Source: Streptomyces sp. QL37
GTDB taxonomy: Bacteria > Actinomycetota > Actinomycetes > Streptomycetales > Streptomycetaceae
Direction: 5' to 3'
Assembly: GCF_002941025.1 (NCBI RefSeq)
Contig: NZ_PTJS01000001.1
Coordinates: 1,488,001 to 1,552,000, forward strand
DNA length: 64,000 bases
Shown here: positions 42,469 through 51,552 of the stretch, piece after piece
How the letters are laid out: every line of letters begins with the position of its first letter
Position numbering within the stretch: the first letter of the stretch is position 1
Made by a program: the position numbers and the translations under genes
The notes under the pieces: model-generated
Database searches by the model: none
What the model saw: only the letters and a program-made list of their open reading frames with translations
Told to the model about the DNA's origin: nothing

Positions 42469-43542
42469 TCAGGTGATCACGGTGCGAACCCCTTCACCCT
42501 GTTCGAGCAGGTGCAGGCCCTCGTTCACCTGATCGAGGGTGATGCGGCGGGTGACCATGGACGCCAGATCCAGGCGGCCGCTCTCGGCGAGCCGGATGAA
42601 GCGCGGGAAGTCGCGCAGGATCTGGGATCCGCCCACGACGGAGCCCTGGATTCGTTTGCCGCTGAAGATGGCGGATATGGCCGGCAAGGTCAGCTGCGCG
42701 TCTCGGCTCGGTGGCATGCCGATGTAGGTGACCGTGCCTTCCGGGCGGGCCATGTCGAAGGCCTGGACCATGAGCTGCGGCAGACCGACCGCCTCGAAGG
42801 AGTGGTCCACGCCCCGGCCACGGGTGAGGATGCGAACCTGCTCGACGGAGTCACCCTCAGCCGGGTCGACGGCGTGGGTGGCTCCCGCGGCGAGGGCGGC
42901 GGTACGCCGACCTGCTGACAGGTCGACGGCGACGATGGTGGCGGCGCCGGCGATACGGGCGCCCTGGACGACCGACTGCCCGACGCCGCCGCAGCCGATG
43001 ACGGCAACGCTCGAACCAGGCCGTACCCGTGCGGTGTTCAGGGCGGCGCCCAGTCCGGTGGTCACTCCGCAGCCCAGCAGCGCGAGCTGATCGTCCGGCA
43101 GGTCGGTCTCCACGGTGACGACGCTGGCCTCGTCCACCACCATGGCCTCGGCGAACGAGCCGCAGCCGCACAGGGCCGGAGCGCGCCGGCCGTCGGGCAG
43201 GTCGAAGCGGGGCACCATCCGGGTCGCCCCCCGCTCGCAGTGGTTGGACATCTCGTTGACGCACCACCAGCAGGATCCGCAGGCCGGGGAGACCGACGCG
43301 AGGACCCGGTCGCCGGGGCGCACCCGCCGTACGTCGGCACCTACGGCCTCGACCGTGCCGCAGGCCTCATGGCCGGGAACGAGCGGGGTCTCCCGTTCCG
43401 GACGGTTGATGGAGGTGAGGTCGGTGTGGCAGATGCCGCTGGCCGCGACGCGGACCAGGACGTCCCGCGGCCCTGTCTCCGGGACGGACAGTTCTTCCAG
43501 GACCAGCGGCTCACCCGGCTTGTAGGCGACGGCGACCTTCAC
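42469..43542 (-). CDS. zinc-dependent alcohol dehydrogenase
   Basis: A 357-aa class III-like medium-chain dehydrogenase. Catalytic zinc ligands are Cys in GICHTDL, His in PLVPGHEACGTVEAVG; the structural zinc site is CGSCWWCVNEMSNHC; cofactor site VIGCGGVGQSV. It oxidises an alcohol to an aldehyde with NAD(P). GTG 43542 overlaps the aldehyde dehydrogenase stop (GTGA). With the P450 and aldehyde dehydrogenase it forms a logical hydroxylation-to-acid route. Confidence 0.95.
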   Translation of the reverse strand: MKVAVAYKPGEPLVLEELSVPETGPRDVLVRVAASGICHTDLTSINRPERETPLVPGHEACGTVEAVGADVRRVRPGDRVLASVSPACGSCWWCVNEMSNHCERGATRMVPRFDLPDGRRAPALCGCGSFAEAMVVDEASVVTVETDLPDDQLALLGCGVTTGLGAALNTARVRPGSSVAVIGCGGVGQSVVQGARIAGAATIVAVDLSAGRRTAALAAGATHAVDPAEGDSVEQVRILTRGRGVDHSFEAVGLPQLMVQAFDMARPEGTVTYIGMPPSRDAQLTLPAISAIFSGKRIQGSVVGGSQILRDFPRFIRLAESGRLDLASMVTRRITLDQVNEGLHLLEQGEGVRTVIT

Positions 43543-45014
43543 GAGGCGTCTCCTTCCTGTGCGAGGGCGGCCGGCACGCCGATGGTGTGGGGTTCGAGGT
43601 ACTGGTGCAGACCCTCGACGCCCAGCTCGCGGCCGAGACCCGACTCCTTGAAGCCGCCGAAGGGGGTCAGTGGCATGGGTGAGGTGCCCCCGTTGACCAT
43701 CGTGCCGCCGGTGCGCAGCCGCCGGGCGACCGCGAGGCCGCGGGCGTCGTCGCCGGACCAGACGCTGCCGGAGAGGCCGTAGCGGGAGTCGTTGGCGATG
43801 CGGACGGCGTCGTCGTCGCCGTCGTGCGGAATGATGCTGACGACCGGGCCGAAGATCTCCTCCTGGGCCACGCGCATGGAGTTGTGGACGTCACCGAGGA
43901 CGGTCGGCTCCACATACCAGCCCTTGGGGAGGTGGGCGGGCCGGCCGCCGCCCGCCACGACCCTGAAGCCCTCCTCGGCGGCGAGCGCGATGTAGCCCTC
44001 CACCCGGGCCCGCTGCCTTTCCGCCACCAGGGGCCCTACCACGGTGGCCGGATCGTGCGGGTCGCCGACGGGAACTCCACGCGCCCTGTCGGCTGCGGCC
44101 TCCAGCGCGCGGGCGTAACCGGAACGGGGCACCAGGATGCGGGTGATGGCCGCGCAGACCTGCCCGGAATTGTGCATGCTGCCGCCGACCAGGTTGGCGG
44201 TGACGGTCTCCACATCCGCGTCGTCGAGGACGAGAGCAGCGGACTTGCCGCCCAGTTCCAGCGAGACGCGCTTGATCTGATCTCCGCACAGACTCATGAT
44301 CCGCTTGCCGGCGGCCGTGGAACCCGTGAAGGCGATCTTGTCGGTGCCGGGGTGGGTGACCAGGTGCTCGCCGACCTCACGGCCGCCCGGAACAAGGTTG
44401 AACACCCCTGCCGGCACACCGGCCTCGTGCAGCACCTCCGCGAGGATGTAAGGGCTCAGCGGGGACTCCGGCGGCGGCTTCAGTACGACGGTGCAGCCCG
44501 CCGCGAGGGCCGGGGCCACCTTCCAGGCGGCCAGCGTCACCGGCGCGTTCCAGGGGACGATCGCCCCCACCACGCCCACCGGATCGGATACGACCAGACC
44601 GACCCGGTCCCCCTCACGCACCACCCGGTCGAACGCGAAGGTGCGCGCCAGCCGCGCGTAGTACTCGAAGACCATGGCCACCGTACCGACCTGCATCGGT
44701 GCCTGACCGCTGGCGACGCCCATCTCGTCCACGAGGACCTGCACGATGTCGGGGGTACGGGACTTGAGGAGCTGGGCTGCCCGGTCCAGGACGTCCGCCC
44801 GCTCCCCAGGGCTCATCCGGGGCCACGGCCCTTCGTCGAAGGCGGTCCGGGCCGCCGCGACGGCATTGTCGATATCCTGGCCGACTGCGTGCGGTACCCG
44901 CCCGACGACCTCCTCGCTGGAGGGGGAGACCACTTCGAGGACATCGGGACCGGTGGGCTTGGCCCACACGCCTCCGATGTAGAAATCGTCACGGTGCATC
45001 ATGGATGCGCTCAT
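43539..45014 (-). CDS. NAD(P)-dependent aldehyde dehydrogenase
   Basis: A 491-aa aldehyde dehydrogenase of the classic fold: FIGGVW start, cofactor region GSTAAGKRI, general base Glu in LELGGKSA, catalytic Cys in HNSGQVCAAITR, and QEEIFGPVVSI. It converts the aldehyde made by the alcohol dehydrogenase to an acid. ATG 45014 overlaps the ferredoxin reductase stop. Confidence 0.95.
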   Translation of the reverse strand: MSASMMHRDDFYIGGVWAKPTGPDVLEVVSPSSEEVVGRVPHAVGQDIDNAVAAARTAFDEGPWPRMSPGERADVLDRAAQLLKSRTPDIVQVLVDEMGVASGQAPMQVGTVAMVFEYYARLARTFAFDRVVREGDRVGLVVSDPVGVVGAIVPWNAPVTLAAWKVAPALAAGCTVVLKPPPESPLSPYILAEVLHEAGVPAGVFNLVPGGREVGEHLVTHPGTDKIAFTGSTAAGKRIMSLCGDQIKRVSLELGGKSAALVLDDADVETVTANLVGGSMHNSGQVCAAITRILVPRSGYARALEAAADRARGVPVGDPHDPATVVGPLVAERQRARVEGYIALAAEEGFRVVAGGGRPAHLPKGWYVEPTVLGDVHNSMRVAQEEIFGPVVSIIPHDGDDDAVRIANDSRYGLSGSVWSGDDARGLAVARRLRTGGTMVNGGTSPMPLTPFGGFKESGLGRELGVEGLHQYLEPHTIGVPAALAQEGDAS

Positions 45015-46222
45015 CAGCTCTGCCTTCCTGCCGCTACGAGGGTTTCGCCAGGACGGGGCCCGGAGTCCACGACGAGCTGTCGCAGCTTGCGCAGCTCACG
45101 GTGGCTGTTCCAGCCGAGTACGCCGACGACCTTGCCGCCGTCGCTGTAGCCCAGGACGAATTTCCGGTTGTCCGGACTTCCGTGCAGCACGGTGGTCTCG
45201 GCGCCCTCGGGGAAGATGCCGAAGGCCTGCATCTTGATGTCGTACTGATCGCTCCAGAAGTACGGCACGGGAGCATAGGCCTTCTGCCCGCCCAGAACGT
45301 TCTCCGCAACGGTCAGAGCCTGTTCGGTGGCGTTGAGGCGGTGCTCGACCCGCATCCGCCGGTTGAAGTGCGGATTGTGCCAGGACGCCACGTCGCCGGC
45401 CGCCCATACGCCGGGCGCGGCCAGGCAGTGGGCGTCGCACCGCACACCATCTTCGAGCTCAAGGCCGGAGCCGGTCAGCCAGGAGGTCGCCGGGGCCGAA
45501 CCGACGGCGACCACGACGACGTCCGCCGGGACCACGCTTCCGTCGGAGAGCTCGACGCCGGTGACCCGCCCTCCGGAGCGCGTGAAACGGGACACGCCCT
45601 GCCCCAGTCGGAGTGCCGCCCCGTGCTCTTCGTGCATCTGCCCGACCAGCGCGCCGACCCGCTCGCCGAACTGCCGACGCATGGGGACCGGCAGCGGGTC
45701 GACCAGGGTCACCCGCAGGTCCATTCCCCGGACCACGGCCGTGACTTCGGACCCGAGGAAACCGGCGCCGACGACGACGACTCTCGGGCCGCCCAGCAGC
45801 TCCGCGCGGAGCGCCACGGCGTCGTCGAGGTCGTGGACGACGTGCACTCCGGCCAGGTCGTCACCCGCCAGACGACGAGGGCTCACTCCTGTGGCGACGA
45901 CCAGGGCGTCGTAGCCGAGCAGCTCGTCGCCGTCGAGAGTGACCCGGCGGGCTGCAGTGTCCAGGCCCACGGCGGTGCGGCCCAGCAGCAGCCGGGCACC
46001 GAGCTTGCCGACGGTCGCCTCGTCCCGAAGTTGCACGCGCTCCGGCTCCCACGCGCCCGAAAGGACCTGCTTGGACAGCGGAGGCCGGTCGTAGGGCAGC
46101 CGGTCCTCCTTGCCGACGAGGGTCAGGGCACCCTCGTAGCCCTTGTTGCGCAATGCCTCTGCGGTGGCCAGGCCCGCAGCGGACGCTCCGACGATCACGA
46201 CGTTCTCGGGCACCGCGCTCAC
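45014..46222 (-). CDS. FAD-dependent ferredoxin reductase
   Basis: A 402-aa reductase of the putidaredoxin-reductase type. FAD site VVIVGASAAGLATAEALR, PYDRPPLSK, NADH site VVVVGAGFLGSEV, and VWAAGDVASW. It moves electrons from NAD(P)H to a ferredoxin for P450s. GTG 46222 overlaps the P450 stop (GTGA), showing the two are co-expressed. The ferredoxin itself is encoded 6 kb further along the same strand. Confidence 0.95.
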   Translation of the reverse strand: MSAVPENVVIVGASAAGLATAEALRNKGYEGALTLVGKEDRLPYDRPPLSKQVLSGAWEPERVQLRDEATVGKLGARLLLGRTAVGLDTAARRVTLDGDELLGYDALVVATGVSPRRLAGDDLAGVHVVHDLDDAVALRAELLGGPRVVVVGAGFLGSEVTAVVRGMDLRVTLVDPLPVPMRRQFGERVGALVGQMHEEHGAALRLGQGVSRFTRSGGRVTGVELSDGSVVPADVVVVAVGSAPATSWLTGSGLELEDGVRCDAHCLAAPGVWAAGDVASWHNPHFNRRMRVEHRLNATEQALTVAENVLGGQKAYAPVPYFWSDQYDIKMQAFGIFPEGAETTVLHGSPDNRKFVLGYSDGGKVVGVLGWNSHRELRKLRQLVVDSGPRPGETLVAAGRQS

Positions 46223-47484
46223 CACGTGACAGGGAGTTCGTAGGCGCCGTAGATGAACCCGTCGTGCTTGAACGGGATGTCGGCGAGGTCGACGGCCAGG
46301 GCCAGGTCGGGCAGGCGCCGCAGCAGCGTGGGGTAGGCAACCTGGAGTTCCATACGGGCCAGCGGCTGGCCGAGGCACTGGTGGATGCCGTAGCCGAAGG
46401 TGACGTGGCGGCGGGCGTCGCGGGTCAGGTCGAGCCGGTCGGGGTCGGCGAAGACCTCGGGGTCGCGGTTGGCGGTCTCGTTGACGGTGATGATGCCCTC
46501 GCCGGCCTTGATGACCTGTCCGGCGACCTCGATGTCCTCCAGGGCGACGCGGCGCAGACCGCCATGAGTGATGGTCAGGTAGCGCAGCAGTTCGTCGACG
46601 GCGCGGGCGACCACCTTCGGGTCCTCGGCGTCACGGACCAGCGCGGCCTGCTCGGGGTTCTGCAGCAGGGCCAGCACACCGAGGGCGATCATGTTGGCGG
46701 TGGTCTCGTGGCCGGCGAACAGCATCAGCACGCCCATGGCGACGGCTTCCTGCCGGGTCAGCTCCTCGGCTCTGACGCGCTCGGCGAGGCCGGTGAGCAG
46801 GTCGTCCTGGGGATGGACGAGCTTGTCCTCCAGCAGTCCGTCAAGGTAGTCGGTCAAGCGCTGGCGGGCGGCGACGCGGTCCTCACCGGAGGTGTGCCGG
46901 TTGATGATGGCCTTGCTGTTGGTCTGGAAGAACTCGTGGTCGTCGTAGGGGACGCCGAGCAGTTCCGAGATCACCAGCGACGGCACGGGGAGAGCGAAGG
47001 CCTCGACGAGGTCGACCGGCTTCGGCCCGGCCGCCATGGTGTCGATGAGGTCGTCCACCACCTGCTGGGTCGCCGGACGCAGGGCCTCGATGCGCTTGAT
47101 CGTGAACGCGGAGGTCACCATGCGGCGCAGCCGGGCGTGCTCGGGGTCGTCCATCAGGATGAAGCTGTTCTCGGCGGCGGTCCTGCCCTGCTTCTTCGCC
47201 ACCTCGACGTGACTCGCCTCGCCCTCGGAGAGCTTCGGCGCACCGGGGCGGAAGGGGTCGACGCTCACCCGCTGGTCGGAGAGGACGGCGCGGTGAGCGT
47301 CGTAGCTCGTCACCAGCCACACCGGGGTGCCGTCCCACAGGCTGATGCGGGTCAGAGGGCCCTCCGCCTGCCGGGCCCGCATGGCGGGAGCCGGTTCGAG
47401 GGGGCAGCGGGCGTCACGGGCGATGTCGTACTCGGGAAGGTGCGCCGGGCACTGACTGGGGGCGGCCTTTGCTGAACTACTCAC
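46219..47484 (-). CDS. cytochrome P450 (first gene of TetR operon)
   Basis: A 421-aa soluble P450 with I-helix FAGHETTAN, ExxR in DELLRYLT, and haem loop FGYGIHQCLGQPLAR. It heads a five-gene operon with ferredoxin reductase, aldehyde dehydrogenase, alcohol dehydrogenase and an MFS exporter. That order is typical of pathways that hydroxylate a methyl group or terpene-like compound and oxidise it to an acid. The start ATG 47484 is 200 bp downstream of TetR operator 2. The substrate is unknown. Confidence 0.95.
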   Translation of the reverse strand: MSSSAKAAPSQCPAHLPEYDIARDARCPLEPAPAMRARQAEGPLTRISLWDGTPVWLVTSYDAHRAVLSDQRVSVDPFRPGAPKLSEGEASHVEVAKKQGRTAAENSFILMDDPEHARLRRMVTSAFTIKRIEALRPATQQVVDDLIDTMAAGPKPVDLVEAFALPVPSLVISELLGVPYDDHEFFQTNSKAIINRHTSGEDRVAARQRLTDYLDGLLEDKLVHPQDDLLTGLAERVRAEELTRQEAVAMGVLMLFAGHETTANMIALGVLALLQNPEQAALVRDAEDPKVVARAVDELLRYLTITHGGLRRVALEDIEVAGQVIKAGEGIITVNETANRDPEVFADPDRLDLTRDARRHVTFGYGIHQCLGQPLARMELQVAYPTLLRRLPDLALAVDLADIPFKHDGFIYGAYELPVTW

Positions 47485-47683
47485 TCATTCCTCCGGTGTC
47501 TGGGGCGGGCGCGCACCGGCAGAGCTGCCGGGCGGGACGGCCTGGGTGGGGGCGACCGGTCGAGCTGGGTCCTGACTGGGAAAGCGGACATCGGATGACG
47601 GCGTACGGACCAGAGTCCGGGCCGAGCGCCGACTCGCGTCCGGCCTTGGATCCCAGGGCTTCAGCCAACATGAGGGATCCGAG

Positions 47684-47705
47684 TTAAGTCAACCCGTTGA
47701 TTTAA
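47684..47705. promoter_or_regulatory. TetR operator, site 2
   Basis: TTAA-g-TCAAC-cc-GTTGA-t-TTAA, a perfect palindrome and near copy of site 1. It lies between the tetR stop (47741) and the P450 operon, 200 bp before the P450 start. No gene was found in the leader 47485-47683. Confidence 0.83.
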
Positions 47706-47740
47706 TTCACCGTCGCCCGCGCCGGCAGAGCGCCTTCACA

Positions 47741-48391
47741 TCAACCCGACACCGAGACCGGAGCACGCCACAGTGCGACGATCACGTCGATCAGTCCGTC
47801 GGCGGCCTCACGCCAGCTCGCCCGCGGCGTGAGAACCCTGCCAGCCAGGGCGCGATCACGCTCGGCCACCATGTGAGTGACCAGGTGCCGCGTCATGGCT
47901 CCGCGCTCCTCGCGCACGACGACGGGAAGGTCGAGCACGCACCTGTTCAATCCCTCCTGAAGCAACCCCATGGAGGGAGAGGCGGCCATGAACGCCTCGG
48001 ACACGAGCGCACGCAGGGCCGGGTCGACAGTGGCCTGAGCGATGAACCGGCCGTACCAGCTGGGCGCCCCCAAGGACTGGACGTGTTCGGTGACGGGGCG
48101 TACCGCACAGGCCACCCAGTCACGCAGGTCCATCGACACCCCGATCGAGTCCAGCATCAGCAGTCGGCGCCGCTCGATACTTTCGGCGTGCCGGGAGGCG
48201 ACAGCCCGCACCAGGTCCGCCTTCGTGCCGAAATGGTAGGCAACAGCCGCGTTGTTGCCCTGACCGGCAGCCTGACTGATGTGACGGTTCGCCACCGCAT
48301 GGACGCCCTGTTCGGCGAACAGCCGCTCCGCGGCATCGAGGAGGACTTCACGGGTCGCACCGGCTCGCTGGTCCCGCCCCACTGCAACCAC
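47741..48391 (-). CDS. TetR-family regulator of the P450 module
   Basis: A 216-aa TetR repressor: the helix-turn-helix segment is REVLLDAAERLFAEQG...NRHISQAAGQGNNAAVAYHFG at residues 12-55, with a helical ligand domain. GTG 48391 (behind GGGGAGCGGA) was chosen because earlier residues are not TetR-like. Three matching palindromes (40568-40591, 47684-47705, 48464-48495) define its probable regulon, including itself. The inducing compound is probably the P450 substrate. Confidence 0.9.
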   Translation of the reverse strand: MVAVGRDQRAGATREVLLDAAERLFAEQGVHAVANRHISQAAGQGNNAAVAYHFGTKADLVRAVASRHAESIERRRLLMLDSIGVSMDLRDWVACAVRPVTEHVQSLGAPSWYGRFIAQATVDPALRALVSEAFMAASPSMGLLQEGLNRCVLDLPVVVREERGAMTRHLVTHMVAERDRALAGRVLTPRASWREAADGLIDVIVALWRAPVSVSG

Positions 48392-48463
48392 TCCGCTCCC
48401 CCGTCCGCTGCCGCCACAACAGCCGACCGACCAAGGGAAAGCGCACCGATGGACGACAGGCAG

Positions 48464-48495
48464 CAGTGTTAAAACAACCCATTGATTTAACACTG
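48464..48495. promoter_or_regulatory. TetR operator, site 3 (autoregulatory)
   Basis: Inner part TTAAAACAACCCATTGATTTAA (48469-48490, split here as TTAAA-ACAAC-CC-ATTGA-TTTAA) matches sites 1 and 2 with two changes. Flanking CAGTG and CACTG extend the symmetry to 32 bp. It lies 73 bp before the tetR start. Confidence 0.75.
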
Positions 48496-48774
48496 CTCCT
48501 CAAGAGTCGCACCACCCAGCGGGTCGCACCCACGCCGACCGCACAGGCGCCGACCCCACCTCCCACCTCCCAGTCCGACGGCGCTTCAAGGTCATCACGG
48601 CGGTCGACTGCGGGTGCGGCCCCCACCACACCGCTCCTGGCGCCCTTCCCGCACTCGGCCGTGCCCGAGCGCGCCCGAATGCCCCCGATTCAAAATCATG
48701 CCTTTCTAAATTTTCGCCGGTCGAGCCCTTGTCGGACCGCCCCCCTCTCCCTAGACTCCTGCATGTAACCTTCC

Positions 48775-48786
48775 TGAAACGTTTCA
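48775..48786. promoter_or_regulatory. LacI-type operator candidate before rhamnosidase gene
   Basis: TGAAACGTTTCA is a perfect 12-bp palindrome of the form typical of LacI/GalR-family sites. It lies 236 bp before the rhamnosidase start. No LacI-family gene is in the window. Confidence 0.5.
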
Positions 48787-49021
48787 TTTCCGCCCCTACC
48801 GGGCCCCACCGTCCAACCCTGAGAAGCCCTCATGAGCCCGCTTGTCCGCAGCATGCCGCGCACCGTCACGGGGCCTGCGTCCCCTCACCGGGAGCGACGT
48901 CACGCATTCCGCGAAGAGAACCCGGCGTGACCCGCGCCGGTCCGGTCCGCCTCGCTCCTTGCCGCGACATACCCGTCGGCCCCTGATCCGCCCCCTCAGC
49001 ACCAAGATCCGCAGGAGAACC

Positions 49022-51331
49022 ATGACGAGCGACCACGGCGCCTTCGATGTCACCGCCCGCTGGGTCGGCCGGAACAACCCCGCCGAGCCGTCTCCCCCGG
49101 GCCAACAGGCGCTTGCTCCCCTCCTGCGACGGCAGTTCACCATCGAGGACCAGCCCGAGCGAGCCGTACTGCACATCTCCGCCCTGGGCTACTTCGACGC
49201 CGAGATCAATGGCCGACCGGTGACCGACGGGCTCCTTGATCCGCCTCCGTCCCAGTACGACACGACGGCGTACTCCCGCACCATCGACGTGACCGGCCTG
49301 CTGCGCAAGGGCGAGAACACGATCGGCGTCATGCTCGGCCGTTCCTACGTGTCCGGTGTCGGAGGGCCACAGTCCGTCTGGGTCACCGAGCCCCGCCTGC
49401 TCGCCCAGCTCGAGGTCACGTCCGCGGACGGCTCGACGCAGCGGATCGCCACCGACGACTCCTGGCAGATGTCCGATGGTCCGCTCCGCGACTGGATGTT
49501 TCTCGGAGAGCACTACGACGCCCGCGCCGTGAAGGAGAACTGGACCACGCCCTCGTACGATGCCTCCTCCTGGGATGCGGCGCCTCAGCAGGAGGTGTCC
49601 GCGCGGGACGTCGTACCTGCTCTCATGCCGCCCGTGAGGATCGTGGACACCTTCGGACCGGTCGCGGAGAAGGTGTCCGAGGCGGGCACGCGCGTCTACG
49701 ACTTCGGCAGGGTCACCGCCGGGTGGAGCCGGATCACCGTCGAGGGGAAGCGCGGCGCCACGGTGACGCTCACGTACGGTCAGTCCCTCAATGCCGACGG
49801 CTCGGTCTACACCTGGCTGCCCGGCATGCACGTCGACACCTACACACTGCACGGCGACGGCCCCGAGGTGTGGGAACCGCGCTTCACCCGGCACGGGTTC
49901 CAGTACGTCGAGGTCTCCCTTTCCGGCCAGGACGTCTCACTCGCCCGGATCGAAGCGCGCGAAAATCACACCGACCTCGCTTCGACGGGCTGGTTCTCCA
50001 GCGGTAACGAACTACTCAACACCATTCACGAGAATCAGCGCCGCAGTCTGCTGCTCAACCACTGGGGCTTCCCGACGGACACCTCCTGGCGGGACCGTCA
50101 GGGCTGGACCGCCGACACCGCCCAGTACATGGACGGTGCACTGCTCAACTTCGCGGGCGTCGCCGACGTGTACGACCGGTTCCTGCGGTCACTGCGTGAC
50201 GCCCAACTCCCCGATGGCTCCACATCGATCTACGCACCCGACGGGCGGGATTTCCCGCTGCACAACGACCCGTCGTGGTCCGGCATGCTGGTGCTGATGC
50301 CCTGGACCCTGTACGAGCACACAGGAGACGTGAAGTATCTGCGGGACAACTACGAGGCCATGACCGTCTGGATGGACCTCATGGACTCCACGATCCGCAA
50401 GACCGGCGATCTGTACGAGGGGACCTGCATCGGGGACCACTCGTCCCCAGGCTCGGAGGACGCCGGGACCACCGAACTCAGCCCGCCGGAAGGCGGGTCG
50501 CTGGTCGGCAACGGGCACCTCTACCACGAGGCACGGACGTTGGCGCGTACGGCGGCCCTCCTGGGGCACGCCGAGGATGCAGAGAAATACGACGCCATGG
50601 CCGCCCGCATTTCCGTGGCGTTCGTCCGCGCCTACTTCGACTCCGCCGCGAACGTGTTCCGGACACCGACCCAGGAGGGCTACCGGCAGACGTCCAACCT
50701 TGTGCCGCTGGCCTTCGGGCTCGTGCCGGACGACCGCAGGGAAGCTGTCGTGGCCAACCTGGTCGCCGACCTCCAAGAGCGCGGGCACCGGCTGAACACC
50801 GGAGCGATCGGCACGAAACTGCTTCTCCCGGTCCTGACCGAGTACGGACACGGCGACCTCGCGTACAAGGTGGCTACACAGACCGCCTATCCGAGCTGGG
50901 GGTACTGGGTGAAGCAGGGGGCGACCGCTTCGTGGGAGACGTGGAGCCACAAAGGCCCGGAGCAAACCTTCGACCACCCGTTTCTCTGCACCGTGGAGGA
51001 CTGGTTCTTCCGGCACCTGGCCGGCATCCAGCCGGGCGAACCGGGATACGCCACCGTGCGCATCGCACCCGTGGTCCCCACCGGGCTCGACCACGCCTCG
51101 GCCGAAGTCACAACTCCGCAAGGGAAGGTCTCCGCAAGCTGGCGGCGTGACGGGCGGGGCCGGCTCACCTTCACTGTGAAGGTACCCGAGGGCGTGCCGA
51201 CGGAGATCCGGTTGCCGTTCGCCTCGGACGATGTGGAAGTCGAGCAGGGCCGGATCACGCTGATCGAAGCGGTGGACGGGCACAGCTCCTTCCGGACCGA
51301 GTCCAAGCGCACGGTACTCCGGGTGCCCTGA
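49022..51331 (+). CDS. alpha-L-rhamnosidase (GH78)
   Basis: A 769-aa family 78 rhamnosidase. The N-terminal beta domain has FDAEINGRPVTDGLLDPPPS and YSRTIDVTGLLRKGENTIGV. The concanavalin-like middle carries YDFGRVTAGWSRI, and the (alpha/alpha)6 catalytic domain has FPTDTSWRDRQGWTADTAQY, which bears acidic catalytic candidates, with GYWVKQGATASWETW near the end. It removes rhamnose from plant glycosides and polysaccharides. ATG 49022 follows CAGGAGAACC. No signal peptide is evident, so it is probably cytoplasmic. Confidence 0.93.
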   Translation: MTSDHGAFDVTARWVGRNNPAEPSPPGQQALAPLLRRQFTIEDQPERAVLHISALGYFDAEINGRPVTDGLLDPPPSQYDTTAYSRTIDVTGLLRKGENTIGVMLGRSYVSGVGGPQSVWVTEPRLLAQLEVTSADGSTQRIATDDSWQMSDGPLRDWMFLGEHYDARAVKENWTTPSYDASSWDAAPQQEVSARDVVPALMPPVRIVDTFGPVAEKVSEAGTRVYDFGRVTAGWSRITVEGKRGATVTLTYGQSLNADGSVYTWLPGMHVDTYTLHGDGPEVWEPRFTRHGFQYVEVSLSGQDVSLARIEARENHTDLASTGWFSSGNELLNTIHENQRRSLLLNHWGFPTDTSWRDRQGWTADTAQYMDGALLNFAGVADVYDRFLRSLRDAQLPDGSTSIYAPDGRDFPLHNDPSWSGMLVLMPWTLYEHTGDVKYLRDNYEAMTVWMDLMDSTIRKTGDLYEGTCIGDHSSPGSEDAGTTELSPPEGGSLVGNGHLYHEARTLARTAALLGHAEDAEKYDAMAARISVAFVRAYFDSAANVFRTPTQEGYRQTSNLVPLAFGLVPDDRREAVVANLVADLQERGHRLNTGAIGTKLLLPVLTEYGHGDLAYKVATQTAYPSWGYWVKQGATASWETWSHKGPEQTFDHPFLCTVEDWFFRHLAGIQPGEPGYATVRIAPVVPTGLDHASAEVTTPQGKVSASWRRDGRGRLTFTVKVPEGVPTEIRLPFASDDVEVEQGRITLIEAVDGHSSFRTESKRTVLRVP

Positions 51332-51400
51332 CGAACAGGTGAAGGCCGGGCCGCAAGTCCCTAAGCTCGCGTCCGGGCCGTGCCGGCCGCCGGGCCGACT

Positions 51401-51429
51401 CGGGAACATGACTGACGGCCGTGTTCCCG
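51401..51429 (+). terminator. 8-bp hairpin after rhamnosidase gene
   Basis: CGGGAACA (51401-51408) pairs with TGTTCCCG (51422-51429) around a 13-nt loop. It may end the rhamnosidase transcript, or be an operator of the next gene, 124 bp downstream. No T-run follows. Confidence 0.4.
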
Positions 51430-51552
51430 GCGTTCGAGACCCGGTGCACCACAGCAGTGTGGCGGCAATACCCGTGACCCGCGGGGGCGGAGCCACCTGA
51501 TCGGCATCTCGTCGTGAAAATTTCTTCATTCCGCAGACGCATTGGAGTTCTC

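Larger units (their letters stand above)
48392..49021. other. intergenic region between tetR and rhamnosidase genes
   Basis: No gene supported. It holds tetR operator 3 (48464-48495), the palindrome at 48775-48786 and the leader of the rhamnosidase gene. Confidence 0.55.
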
